Notes under the pieces: generated by a model
Databases searched by the model: none
The model's input: the letters and a program-made list of their open reading frames with translations, nothing else
What the model was told of the DNA's origin: nothing
Part shown: positions 1-8,044 of the stretch, piece after piece
Layout: every line of letters begins with the position of its first letter
Position numbering within the stretch: the first letter of the stretch is position 1
Made by a program: the position numbers and the translations under genes
Origin: UM-FILTER-47-13 sp964445195
GTDB lineage: Bacteria; Pseudomonadota; Alphaproteobacteria; Micavibrionales; Micavibrionaceae
Direction: 5' to 3'
Assembly (NCBI GenBank): GCA_964445195.1
Contig: CAYUKA010000029.1
Coordinates: 1 to 27,104, forward strand
Length of the DNA: 27,104 nucleotides

Positions 1-3000
1 CGGTTGAAGGCACCAGCGCTGACGCGACTGACGGCTTTAACGTGATCGTTGACGCCGTGGCCGATACGCCGGACCTGAGCGCGAATAGCGCGATGGGCGA
101 TGAAGGCACGACGATTCCGCTGACTATCACCACAGCGGCAACCGACACAGATAACTCCGAGGTTATTAAAGAAGTGCGCATCAGCGGCCTGCCGACCGGC
201 GCGACCCTGACCGCCGGCACGGAAAGCGGCGGCGTCTGGACGCTGGACCCGAGCGAGCTGGCCGGTCTTGGCATTACCGTACCGAATGGCAGTGAAGGCA
301 CGTATGACCTGACAATCGTATCTGTCGCGACCGAAGATCCTGTCAGTGACGGCGAAGACGATTTCGGCGATAACGAGGCCGAAGCGACCACGACCCTGAA
401 GCTGACGATCGAGGATGATTTCCAGCCGGTAATTATTGAACCGGAAATCGCCGAAGCGGATGAAAACAACCTGGTGCCTGTGGTTGGCACGTCTGTATCC
501 GACACGATCGAGGCCGATTTCGGCAATGACGGTCCGGGTACGTTTGGCGGCAACGGGACTTACACGATCCCGGCCGGCCTGACCAGCAACGGCAACCCGG
601 TCACGGTCGATTTTGATGGCGCCACCAACACCTATACCGGCAGTGCCGGCGGCAACCCGGTCTTCACGCTGGTGATCGAGCAGGACGGCGATTATACATT
701 TACGCTGCTTGATACGCTTGACCACCCGGAAGGCACGGAGGCCGACGATGTGCTGGCGCTTGATTTCGGCGCGACCGCGACTGATGCCGACGGTGATACG
801 GATGACGGCACGATCACGATCAAGGTGCTGGACGACATCCTGACCGCCAATGATGATTTCAACAGCTATAATGTGGCTGATGGCGGCACTGACGGCAATG
901 TGATTACCGGCCAGAATGGTGGCGCAGGCGCGGCTGATGATCTCAGCAACGATACGCCGAATACGGTTGTCGAAGTCTCCTTCGGCGGCAACCCCCCGGT
1001 TACCGTTCCCGATGGCGGCAGCGCCACGATTGACGGTGATTTCGGTACGCTGGAGATTTTCTCTGACGGCTCTTATACTTACACGGTGAGCGGCACCGGC
1101 GCGTCGACCAGTACACTGGCCCCGGCAGCCGGCGATGTCGCCGGCATCCAGCCGAGCATTACCAAGAACGGTATTACCGTGACCTCTGAAAACGGTGAAG
1201 ACCTGACCTGGGTGAACACTGACGGTGGCGGCATTGGTATCGCCGGCGGTTCAAGCAAAGTCTGGCCGGCCGGTGAGACTCTCGAAGTGACCTTCGATGC
1301 GGCTGACCAGGTAACGGTGACACTGGGCGATATTGGCGCCAACAATGTTGACGATGCGATTGACTTCCGCGTCTTTGTTGACGGCAATCCGACACCGGTT
1401 GACTATACGGTGAATATCGAGGATCTGACGATCGTAAACGGCCAGGTTGAAATTGTGCTGAATGGCACTGATTTTGGCGGCCAGATCACCGGCTTTGATG
1501 TCTTTTCGGTGACCAAGCCGGCCTCGTTCCACCTGCATGACGTACAGATTAACAACTTCGCGCCGGATTGCCTGCGTGACCAGTTTGAATATGTCCTGCG
1601 TGACGGCGACGGCGACACGAGCAATGCGACGCTGACGCTGAAAGGGAAGTTTTCGGCTGTGACCGCCGAGGTTGAGGTGAATAACGGCATTAACGACGTA
1701 CAGGTTGCCGAAGACGGCAGCGTCTTCGTTCCGGTCACCGCGTCTTATGACGGCGGTAACGGTAACGAAACTATGACGCTGACCTTAACGGGCGTCCAGC
1801 CGGGCTGGGATCTTGACAGCACCGACGGCTGGAATGCGACCGGCACGCCGGGCGAATATGTCCTGACCCTGCCGGCCGGCATCGACAGCTATGATGGCGG
1901 CTTTACCCTGAGCCCGCCGGAACAAAGCGATATCGACCTGACCGGCCTGAACGTGAATGTCACGGTCAGCGGCCCGGATTCTGGCGATGACGCCAGCAGC
2001 GATGACGGGTTCTTTGTCACGGTTGACGCCGTGGCCGACGATCCGGCACTGGTTGCCGATGGCGGCACCGAAGAAGAAGGCACGCCGATTGACGTGACGC
2101 TGAACGGTAGCCTGGGCGATGATACGGACGGTTCCGAGCAGATTACCGAATACCAGATCAGCGGCGTGCCGCTGACCGGCTTCAATTTCGGCGGCAAGGG
2201 CGTCAATCTGGGCGGCGGTGTCTGGAGCTTTACCCCGTCTGAAATCGCCGGTTTGCAGATTGTGCCGGAAGATCCGGGCTTTACCGGTTCGCTCGACCAG
2301 ACCGCGACAGTCTTCACGACCGAGAATCCGGTCAGTGACGGCGAATATGAGGATTTTGACAATAATAACAGCGCCTCGGCTCATTTCAACGTCACGTGGA
2401 AGCCGGTGATCGAGCCGCCGGCGATTGAGGTCAATGGCGGTGTTGCCGATGTTCTTGTGAAGGAAGACGGCACGGTGGATGTGGATGTTACCGCATCGCT
2501 GAGCCCGAATGCCGAGCCGGCCGAGTTTCTGACCGTGACCATCACCGGTTTCGACCCGGCCTGGGGCAATGTTATCAATGCCGATGGCCTTGGCGCATTC
2601 AACCCGGCCGGTACGGTGTGGACGGTTACCCTGCCGGCGGGCGAGGCGGTGGACACGACCTTCACCTTTACCCCGGCCCCGGACAGCGATATCGACCTGA
2701 CCGGTCTTGTCGCCACGGCGACGGCGACCGACCCGGTTGAAGGCACCAGCGCTGACGCGACTGACGGCTTTAACGTGATCGTTGACGCTGTGGCCGACGA
2801 CCCGGGCATCACCGCCAGCGGCGGTACCGATGATGAAGGTACCAGCATCGCCGTGAATATTAACGGCGCGCTGGGTGTTGATACGGACGGTTCCGAGCAG
2901 ATTACCGAATACCAGATCAGCGGCGTGCCGCTGACCGGCTTCAATTTCGGCGGCAAGGGCGTCAATCTGGGCGGCGGTGTCTGGAGCTTTACCCCGTCTG

Positions 3001-6000
3001 AAATCGCCGGTTTGCAGATTGTGCCGGAAGATCCGGGCTTTACCGGTTCGCTCGACCAGACCGCGACAGTCTTCACGACCGAGAATCCGGTCAGTGACGG
3101 CGAATATGAGGATTTTGACAATAATAACAGCGCCTCGGCTCATTTCAACGTCACGTGGATCGACGATGACGAGCCGGTTCTGACCCAGCCTGAGAAAGTG
3201 ACGGTTGATGAAAGCGATCTGTCTCCGAAAGCGGTTGTCGTCAATAGTGTGAATGCCGATTTCGGTGATGACACGCCGGGCAGTTTTTCTGCAAATGGCA
3301 ATTATACGTTGCCGACGGGTCTGACCAGCGGCGGTGAAGATGTGAACGTGACCCGTAGCGGCAATACCTACACCGGTAGTGCTGGCGGCAAGTCCGTTTT
3401 CACACTGACATTGCAATCAAACGGCGACTACAGCTTTACTTTGCTGGATACGCTTGATCATCCGGTTGCGACTGATACAAGTGCCGACCCTGATCATGAC
3501 AGTGATGTTCTGACCCTGTCATTTGGTGTTACGGCCACTGATAGTGACGGCGATACCGATACCGGCTTTATTACCGTCAAGGTTCAGGATGACGGTTTAA
3601 GCGCGAACAACGACCATAACAGTTTTGAGGTTGCCGACGTTGTGACGAACGGTAACGTGATTACCGGCCAGAATGGCGGTTTCGGGGCGGCTGATGATCT
3701 GAGCAACGATGCGTTTGATGCGCCGCTGCCGCAGAACCAGGTGACGTCGATTGCCTTTAAAGGCAACGAAGTGGCGCTGACCGGCGGTACGGCGACGATC
3801 AACGGTGATTTCGGTACGCTGGAAATCTTCGCGGACGGCTCTTACAGCTACACGGTGTTCGATAGTGTTGTGAACCCGCCGGGCAATCCGGGCCGGACCT
3901 ACAATTTCGATCCGGTACAGGGCGATATCACCGGCCATCAGACGAGCCTGAGCAAGGGCGGGATCACGGTGTCGACGCATGACGGCAAGCTGACCTGGGT
4001 CAACACGTCTGACGGTTCAGGTATCGGCATTGACGGGCCGGGCAACGACTCGAAGAAAGTCTGGCCGCAGGGCGAGACGCTTGATATCGACCTGCCCGAG
4101 GCGGCTCAGACCGTTACGATCACCATTGCTGAAATCGGTGACAATAACGATGACGGCCACCACGGTGTCGACTTTACTGTGACGCTGGCGGACGGTTCAA
4201 AGGTTACCGGTGAACAGCAGTTCGTGCCGGGCCGGATCGTTAACGGCGAGTTTGAGTTTACGCTTGATGCCAGCCATTACGGCCAGCTGATTACGGATGT
4301 AAGCATCAGCTCGACGAATGCCGGTCACTACAGCGCCGCTTCGATGTTGCTGAACGACGTCTCGATGACGACGCCGACCGTGCCGGGCACGCCGCAGGAG
4401 GTCTGTGACGTGTTTGAATACACGATCACCGATGCTGACGGCGATACCAGCAGCGCAACCCTGACGCTGAAAGGTGACTCTCCGGTTACGATCGAGCCGT
4501 CAATTGCGCAGGTTGATGAGAGCAACCTGTGGCCGACGACATCGGTGAGTGATACGGTTGCTGCAGATTTCGGTAATGATACACCGGGTGCGTTCAGTGC
4601 CAACAACACGCCGGTGACCAGCTCCGTACCGCTGACCAGCGGCGGTGAAGATGTGAACGTGACCCGTAGCGGCAATACCTACACCGGTAGTGCTGGCGGC
4701 AAGTCCGTTTTCACACTGACATTGCAATCAAACGGCGACTACAGCTTTACTTTGCTGGATACGCTTGATCATCCGGTTGCGACTGATACAAGTGCCGACC
4801 CTGATCATGACAGTGATGTTCTGACCCTGTCATTTGGTGTTACGGCCACTGATAGTGACGGCGATACCGATACCGGCTTTATTACCGTCAAGGTTCAGGA
4901 TGACGGTTTAAGCGCGAACAACGACCATAACAGTTTTGAGGTTGCCGACGTTGTGACGAACGGTAACGTGATTACCGGCCAGAATGGCGGTTTCGGGGCG
5001 GCTGATGATCTGAGCAACGATGCGTTTGATGCGCCGCTGCCGCAGAACCAGGTGACGTCGATTGCCTTTAAAGGCAACGAAGTGGCGCTGACCGGCGGTA
5101 CGGCGACGATCAACGGTGATTTCGGTACGCTGGAAATCTTCGCGGACGGCTCTTACAGCTACACGGTGTTCGATAGTGTTGTGAACCCGCCGGGCAATCC
5201 GGGCCGGACCTACAATTTCGATCCGGTACAGGGCGATATCACCGGCCATCAGACGAGCCTGAGCAAGGGCGGGATCACGGTGTCGACGCATGACGGCAAG
5301 CTGACCTGGGTCAACACGTCTGACGGTTCAGGTATCGGCATTGACGGGCCGGGCAACGACTCGAAGAAAGTCTGGCCGCAGGGCGAGACGCTTGATATCG
5401 ACCTGCCCGAGGCGGCTCAGACCGTTACGATCACCATTGCTGAAATCGGTGACAATAACGATGACGGCCACCACGGTGTCGACTTTACTGTGACGCTGGC
5501 GGACGGTTCAAAGGTTACCGGTGAACAGCAGTTCGTGCCGGGCCGGATCGTTAACGGCGAGTTTGAGTTTACGCTTGATGCCAGCCATTACGGCCAGCTG
5601 ATTACGGATGTAAGCATCAGCTCGACGAATGCCGGTCACTACAGCGCCGCTTCGATGTTGCTGAACGACGTCTCGATGACGACGCCGACCGTGCCGGGCA
5701 CGCCGCAGGAGGTCTGTGACGTGTTTGAATACACGATCACCGATGCTGACGGCGATACCAGCAGCGCAACCCTGACGCTGAAAGGTGATGCGCCGAATCA
5801 ACCACTCAGCGCCGGCCTTGGTCAGAATACGCTTTACGGCGGGTCCGGAGCCGATACGCTCCTGTTCGAATCGATCGCCGATGCGGGGACTGTTGATCCG
5901 GTTCAGAACCTCGATAACACCGATATTGGCAGCTTTGAGTTCTCGCAGCTGCTGACCGGCAGTGACCCGACACAAGCGGCGATTGATGGTTTTGTTTTCT

Positions 6001-6137
6001 CCGGCTCCGGTGCCGAAAGCGGCGGTTCGCTCCTGTCGTCCGACCTGAACGGCTCCGGCGTGAATACGGCGAACTTCTCGTTGCTGGAAGGCGTGAATAC
6101 CGATGACTTGTCCAGCAGCGGCAACATCATCGTCTAA
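1..6137 (+). CDS. Giant type I-secreted repetitive adhesin, LapA/BapA-like (5' partial)
   Basis: The frame is open from base 3 with no stop to the left, so the gene begins outside the window; about 2044 residues are visible. It is acidic, rich in Gly, Asp and Thr, and built of beta-sandwich repeats. In order: the end of an Ig-like module A, module B (about 75-420), a T1SS-143/VCBS-like module C (about 424-1660), A, B, A, B (1680-3160), then two more C modules (3165-4477 and 4482-5788). C modules carry cadherin-like DxDGDT motifs that probably bind calcium and the GTLEIFxDGSYxYTV signature. The C-terminus has a single RTX-type GGSGADTLLF nonapeptide near nt 5840 and ends LLEGVNTDDLSSSGNIIV, like the VC_A0849-type secretion target domain. 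Export through the three following gene products to the cell surface is inferred. The N-terminal part, where a LapG-type cleavage site would lie, is not visible. Confidence 0.93.
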   Translation, partial: VEGTSADATDGFNVIVDAVADTPDLSANSAMGDEGTTIPLTITTAATDTDNSEVIKEVRISGLPTGATLTAGTESGGVWTLDPSELAGLGITVPNGSEGTYDLTIVSVATEDPVSDGEDDFGDNEAEATTTLKLTIEDDFQPVIIEPEIAEADENNLVPVVGTSVSDTIEADFGNDGPGTFGGNGTYTIPAGLTSNGNPVTVDFDGATNTYTGSAGGNPVFTLVIEQDGDYTFTLLDTLDHPEGTEADDVLALDFGATATDADGDTDDGTITIKVLDDILTANDDFNSYNVADGGTDGNVITGQNGGAGAADDLSNDTPNTVVEVSFGGNPPVTVPDGGSATIDGDFGTLEIFSDGSYTYTVSGTGASTSTLAPAAGDVAGIQPSITKNGITVTSENGEDLTWVNTDGGGIGIAGGSSKVWPAGETLEVTFDAADQVTVTLGDIGANNVDDAIDFRVFVDGNPTPVDYTVNIEDLTIVNGQVEIVLNGTDFGGQITGFDVFSVTKPASFHLHDVQINNFAPDCLRDQFEYVLRDGDGDTSNATLTLKGKFSAVTAEVEVNNGINDVQVAEDGSVFVPVTASYDGGNGNETMTLTLTGVQPGWDLDSTDGWNATGTPGEYVLTLPAGIDSYDGGFTLSPPEQSDIDLTGLNVNVTVSGPDSGDDASSDDGFFVTVDAVADDPALVADGGTEEEGTPIDVTLNGSLGDDTDGSEQITEYQISGVPLTGFNFGGKGVNLGGGVWSFTPSEIAGLQIVPEDPGFTGSLDQTATVFTTENPVSDGEYEDFDNNNSASAHFNVTWKPVIEPPAIEVNGGVADVLVKEDGTVDVDVTASLSPNAEPAEFLTVTITGFDPAWGNVINADGLGAFNPAGTVWTVTLPAGEAVDTTFTFTPAPDSDIDLTGLVATATATDPVEGTSADATDGFNVIVDAVADDPGITASGGTDDEGTSIAVNINGALGVDTDGSEQITEYQISGVPLTGFNFGGKGVNLGGGVWSFTPSEIAGLQIVPEDPGFTGSLDQTATVFTTENPVSDGEYEDFDNNNSASAHFNVTWIDDDEPVLTQPEKVTVDESDLSPKAVVVNSVNADFGDDTPGSFSANGNYTLPTGLTSGGEDVNVTRSGNTYTGSAGGKSVFTLTLQSNGDYSFTLLDTLDHPVATDTSADPDHDSDVLTLSFGVTATDSDGDTDTGFITVKVQDDGLSANNDHNSFEVADVVTNGNVITGQNGGFGAADDLSNDAFDAPLPQNQVTSIAFKGNEVALTGGTATINGDFGTLEIFADGSYSYTVFDSVVNPPGNPGRTYNFDPVQGDITGHQTSLSKGGITVSTHDGKLTWVNTSDGSGIGIDGPGNDSKKVWPQGETLDIDLPEAAQTVTITIAEIGDNNDDGHHGVDFTVTLADGSKVTGEQQFVPGRIVNGEFEFTLDASHYGQLITDVSISSTNAGHYSAASMLLNDVSMTTPTVPGTPQEVCDVFEYTITDADGDTSSATLTLKGDSPVTIEPSIAQVDESNLWPTTSVSDTVAADFGNDTPGAFSANNTPVTSSVPLTSGGEDVNVTRSGNTYTGSAGGKSVFTLTLQSNGDYSFTLLDTLDHPVATDTSADPDHDSDVLTLSFGVTATDSDGDTDTGFITVKVQDDGLSANNDHNSFEVADVVTNGNVITGQNGGFGAADDLSNDAFDAPLPQNQVTSIAFKGNEVALTGGTATINGDFGTLEIFADGSYSYTVFDSVVNPPGNPGRTYNFDPVQGDITGHQTSLSKGGITVSTHDGKLTWVNTSDGSGIGIDGPGNDSKKVWPQGETLDIDLPEAAQTVTITIAEIGDNNDDGHHGVDFTVTLADGSKVTGEQQFVPGRIVNGEFEFTLDASHYGQLITDVSISSTNAGHYSAASMLLNDVSMTTPTVPGTPQEVCDVFEYTITDADGDTSSATLTLKGDAPNQPLSAGLGQNTLYGGSGADTLLFESIADAGTVDPVQNLDNTDIGSFEFSQLLTGSDPTQAAIDGFVFSGSGAESGGSLLSSDLNGSGVNTANFSLLEGVNTDDLSSSGNIIV
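2120..2400 (+). repeat. 281-bp direct repeat, copy 1 (adhesin module B)
   Basis: Matches 2879-3159 without a visible difference, offset 759 bp (253 codons, in frame). It encodes a module B segment from DTDGSEQITEY to SAHFNVTW. A diverged relative of the same module lies at about 75-420. Confidence 0.93.
2734..2788 (+). repeat. 55-bp repeat matching the window's first bases
   Basis: Bases 1-55 of the window equal 2734-2788; the first mismatch is at base 56. The window therefore begins inside another copy of module A, and the identity may extend further left, so more repeat units lie upstream of the window. Confidence 0.85.
2879..3159 (+). repeat. 281-bp direct repeat, copy 2 (adhesin module B)
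   Basis: Second copy of 2120-2400. The preceding module A is diverged between the copies, so the homogenised unit is module B only. Confidence 0.93.
3321..4477 (+). repeat. 1157-bp direct repeat, copy 1 (adhesin module C2)
   Basis: This block recurs at 4632-5788, offset 1311 bp (437 codons), with no difference seen on reading both copies. It encodes most of one T1SS-143/VCBS-like module. The flanks diverge sharply at both ends. Because the offset is a multiple of three, recombination between the copies would keep the reading frame. Confidence 0.95.
4632..5788 (+). repeat. 1157-bp direct repeat, copy 2 (adhesin module C3)
   Basis: Second copy of the block at 3321-4477. The 154 bp between the copies (4478-4631) encodes the start of module C3 and is clearly diverged from the matching part of C2, so the identity is confined to the block. 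Identity at silent positions points to recent duplication or gene conversion. Confidence 0.95.
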
Positions 6138-6188
6138 TGCAGGGTTTCACTTGGCCTCCGCCAATTCCTAACGGGAGAGCTTAGTGCG

Positions 6189-6225
6189 CCGGGCGGTCCT
6201 TCGCGGGACCGCCCGGTATCGTTTT
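6189..6225 (+). terminator. Rho-independent terminator after the adhesin gene
   Basis: An 11-bp perfect stem, CCGGGCGGTCC (6189-6199) with GGACCGCCCGG (6206-6216), closes a 6-nt loop and is followed by TATCGTTTT. It lies about 50 bp after the adhesin stop and should separate it from the tolC-like gene. Confidence 0.85.
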
Positions 6226-6300
6226 CGTGATGATTTGAACGCTTTCAGGAATCAAGGGCTAACAGATTGAGTCAAAACGGTATTGCAACTCTGATCCGTC

Positions 6301-6329
6301 TTGCGTAAAACAATCATAATGATTATCTT
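6301..6329 (+). promoter_or_regulatory. Possible promoter with palindromic operator upstream of the tolC-like gene
   Basis: A weak -35-like TTGCGT (6301-6306) and -10-like TATCTT (6324-6329) are 17 bp apart. The spacer holds a perfect palindrome, AATCAT-A-ATGATT (6312-6324), that could be a regulator site. The region 6226-6399 is otherwise AT-rich without a gene. This is a prediction from short motifs only. Confidence 0.25.
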
Positions 6330-6405
6330 GTCATAGGGTTCATAATCTAATAGACATGAGCGGAACAAGATCGCCGACAGGGCGAGCAGCGAAGGACGCA
6401 TGTAC

Positions 6406-7896
6406 ATGAAAGCTTTTGGAATGAACGGTGTAAAACAATTTGTATTGGCAACGACATGCCTGACGGTGATGGCGTCTGCGGCGTGGGCAGCCGGTGATGA
6501 TTTTGCGGCGGGCAGCAGGATGACTATGGGCGCCGGCCCGCTGATGATGGAAGCGCCCCCGGCGGCGGTTGAAAACGATATGCCGTTGCTGGCCGGTGAA
6601 ATGGCCGGTATTGCCCCGGCGATCGGTGATGACGGGATCCTGAGCCTCGACGAAGCAGTCGGGATCGGCATGAACACCAACCCGGAAGTCGGTGTGGTCC
6701 AGACCAACCGCCGCGCGACTGACGAGGAGTTGCGCCAGGCCCGCGCCCTGTACCTGCCTTCGCTTGATTTTGCCGCCGATACCGGTGTTGAGCACAGCGA
6801 TGATCCCGCGACCCGCGCCGGCATTGATGATGATCCGGAAAATCTGTGGCGCTATGAAGCGGGCCTGACCCTGACCCAGCTTTTGTTTGACGGCTGGGAA
6901 ACCAAATATGAAAACCGGCGCCAGCAATACCGCGTCCAGTCGGCCTCGAACCGGGTGCGCGAAACCGCCGAGCTGGTCGGTCTGTCGATCGTCGAATCCT
7001 ATCTTGAAGTGCTGCGCCAGCGCGAGTTGTTGCGGATCGCCCGCAAGAATGTCGCCGATCATATCGCGATTATGGGCCAGATCGAGGACAGCGTTGATGC
7101 CGGCCGCTCAACCCAGGCTGATATGGAGCAGATCCGCGCCCGTCTGGCGGCTGCGCGGGCGCAGGAAGCCAGTGTGCGCGAACAGCTGCGCTTTGCCGAA
7201 TCATCCTTCATCCGTGAGGTCGGCGATCCGCCGGGCGACCTGATGCTGCCGCTGGTGCCGGTTGACCGCCTGTCGGCCGATGTTGAGCGCGAGGTCAAGG
7301 TGACGCTGCACCAAAGCCCGACGATCGATATCTTTGAAGCCGATATCAAAGTGGCTCATGCTGAATACGAAGGCGCGAAAGCGACCTTTTATCCGCAGGT
7401 TGATCTGCAGGTGAATGCCCGCGAAGGCCGCGATGTGAACGGTGTGCGTGGCCGGGACACCAGCGCCTCAGCCCTGTTGGTGATGGACTGGAACCTGTAT
7501 CGCGGCGGCGGCGACACGGCCCGGGTGCGCGAATTTATAAACCGTGAGGCGCAGGCCAAGGAAGCCCGCGCTGAAGCGGCCCGGACGGTGGAAAATGACG
7601 TCCGTCAGACCTGGGCGCGGATGGTGGCCGCCGGTGAGCGGGCCCGCCAGTTCGCCGCGCAGGTGGATGCCAATACCGAAGTTGTGAAGGCTTATAAAGA
7701 CCAGTTCGACCTGAACCGCCGTACGCTGCTTGATGTTCTTGACGCGCAGAACGAATTGTTCGTCTCCAAGTCGAACACGGTCAATTCCGAATTTTTGGAG
7801 ATGTTCGCCGTTTACCGGCTGCTGGCGCTGAAAGGCGAATTGCTCGGGACGCTCGGTGTTGTCTATCCGCGCGAATCCGACGCGGCCAAGCTGTAA
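6406..7896 (+). CDS. TolC-family type I secretion outer-membrane protein (LapE-like)
   Basis: About 496 residues. It is predicted to form the trimeric outer-membrane channel of the type I system that exports the adjacent adhesin. A signal peptide is visible: a short basic start, the hydrophobic run FVLATTCLTVMASAAWA, then a likely cut before AGDD. Two repeated OEP halves follow, with long helices (for example ETAELVGLSIVESYLEVLRQ) and the family motif RRTLLDVLDAQNELF near the C-terminus. I chose the ATG at 6406 because the AAGGA at 6392-6396 lies 9 nt upstream; the in-frame ATG at 6400 would be only 3 nt away. The gene lies between two terminators, so it may be transcribed on its own. Length and motifs fit the family, and nothing looks truncated. 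Confidence 0.92.
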   Translation: MKAFGMNGVKQFVLATTCLTVMASAAWAAGDDFAAGSRMTMGAGPLMMEAPPAAVENDMPLLAGEMAGIAPAIGDDGILSLDEAVGIGMNTNPEVGVVQTNRRATDEELRQARALYLPSLDFAADTGVEHSDDPATRAGIDDDPENLWRYEAGLTLTQLLFDGWETKYENRRQQYRVQSASNRVRETAELVGLSIVESYLEVLRQRELLRIARKNVADHIAIMGQIEDSVDAGRSTQADMEQIRARLAAARAQEASVREQLRFAESSFIREVGDPPGDLMLPLVPVDRLSADVEREVKVTLHQSPTIDIFEADIKVAHAEYEGAKATFYPQVDLQVNAREGRDVNGVRGRDTSASALLVMDWNLYRGGGDTARVREFINREAQAKEARAEAARTVENDVRQTWARMVAAGERARQFAAQVDANTEVVKAYKDQFDLNRRTLLDVLDAQNELFVSKSNTVNSEFLEMFAVYRLLALKGELLGTLGVVYPRESDAAKL

Positions 7897-7927
7897 TAGT
7901 TTACGGGCAGTCCCGTTTAGATCTGAC

Positions 7928-7967
7928 AAAGCCACCGTCCGTAAGCGCCGGTGGCTTTGCGCTTTTT
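7928..7967 (+). terminator. Rho-independent terminator after the tolC-like gene
   Basis: A 10-bp stem, AAAGCCACCG (7928-7937) with CGGTGGCTTT (7949-7958), has an 11-nt loop and is followed by GCGCTTTTT. It lies about 30 bp beyond the tolC-like stop and before the ABC transporter gene. Confidence 0.85.
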
Positions 7968-7995
7968 ATGCGGCAGCGATCCTGCTAAAATAAGA

Positions 7996-8016
7996 GCCTG
8001 TTCGAATCAAACAGGC
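7996..8016 (+). other. Hairpin in the leader of the ABC transporter gene
   Basis: GCCTGTT (7996-8002) and AACAGGC (8010-8016) form a 7-bp perfect inverted repeat around a 7-nt loop, about 28 bp before the GTG start. No T-run follows, so it is not an obvious terminator. It could be an operator or an mRNA leader structure; function unknown. Confidence 0.3.
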
Positions 8017-8044
8017 GTAAATGTCCTGAAACGCCAGCAAAAAA

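Noticed and set aside
1785..3416. 543-residue open frame on the - strand across the adhesin
   Set aside because: It is antisense to the repeat modules, itself repeats where the adhesin repeats, and has no recognisable domain; the open frame follows from the biased codon use of the adhesin.
2120..5788. CRISPR-like or transposon reading of the repeats
   Set aside because: Repeats are long, in frame and coding for protein modules; there are no short spaced repeats, transposase or terminal inverted repeats.
5830..6137. Search for a long RTX nonapeptide array at the adhesin C-terminus
   Set aside because: Only one GGxGxDxLxF-type repeat is visible; the remaining tail fits a VC_A0849-type target domain instead, so no RTX array is claimed.
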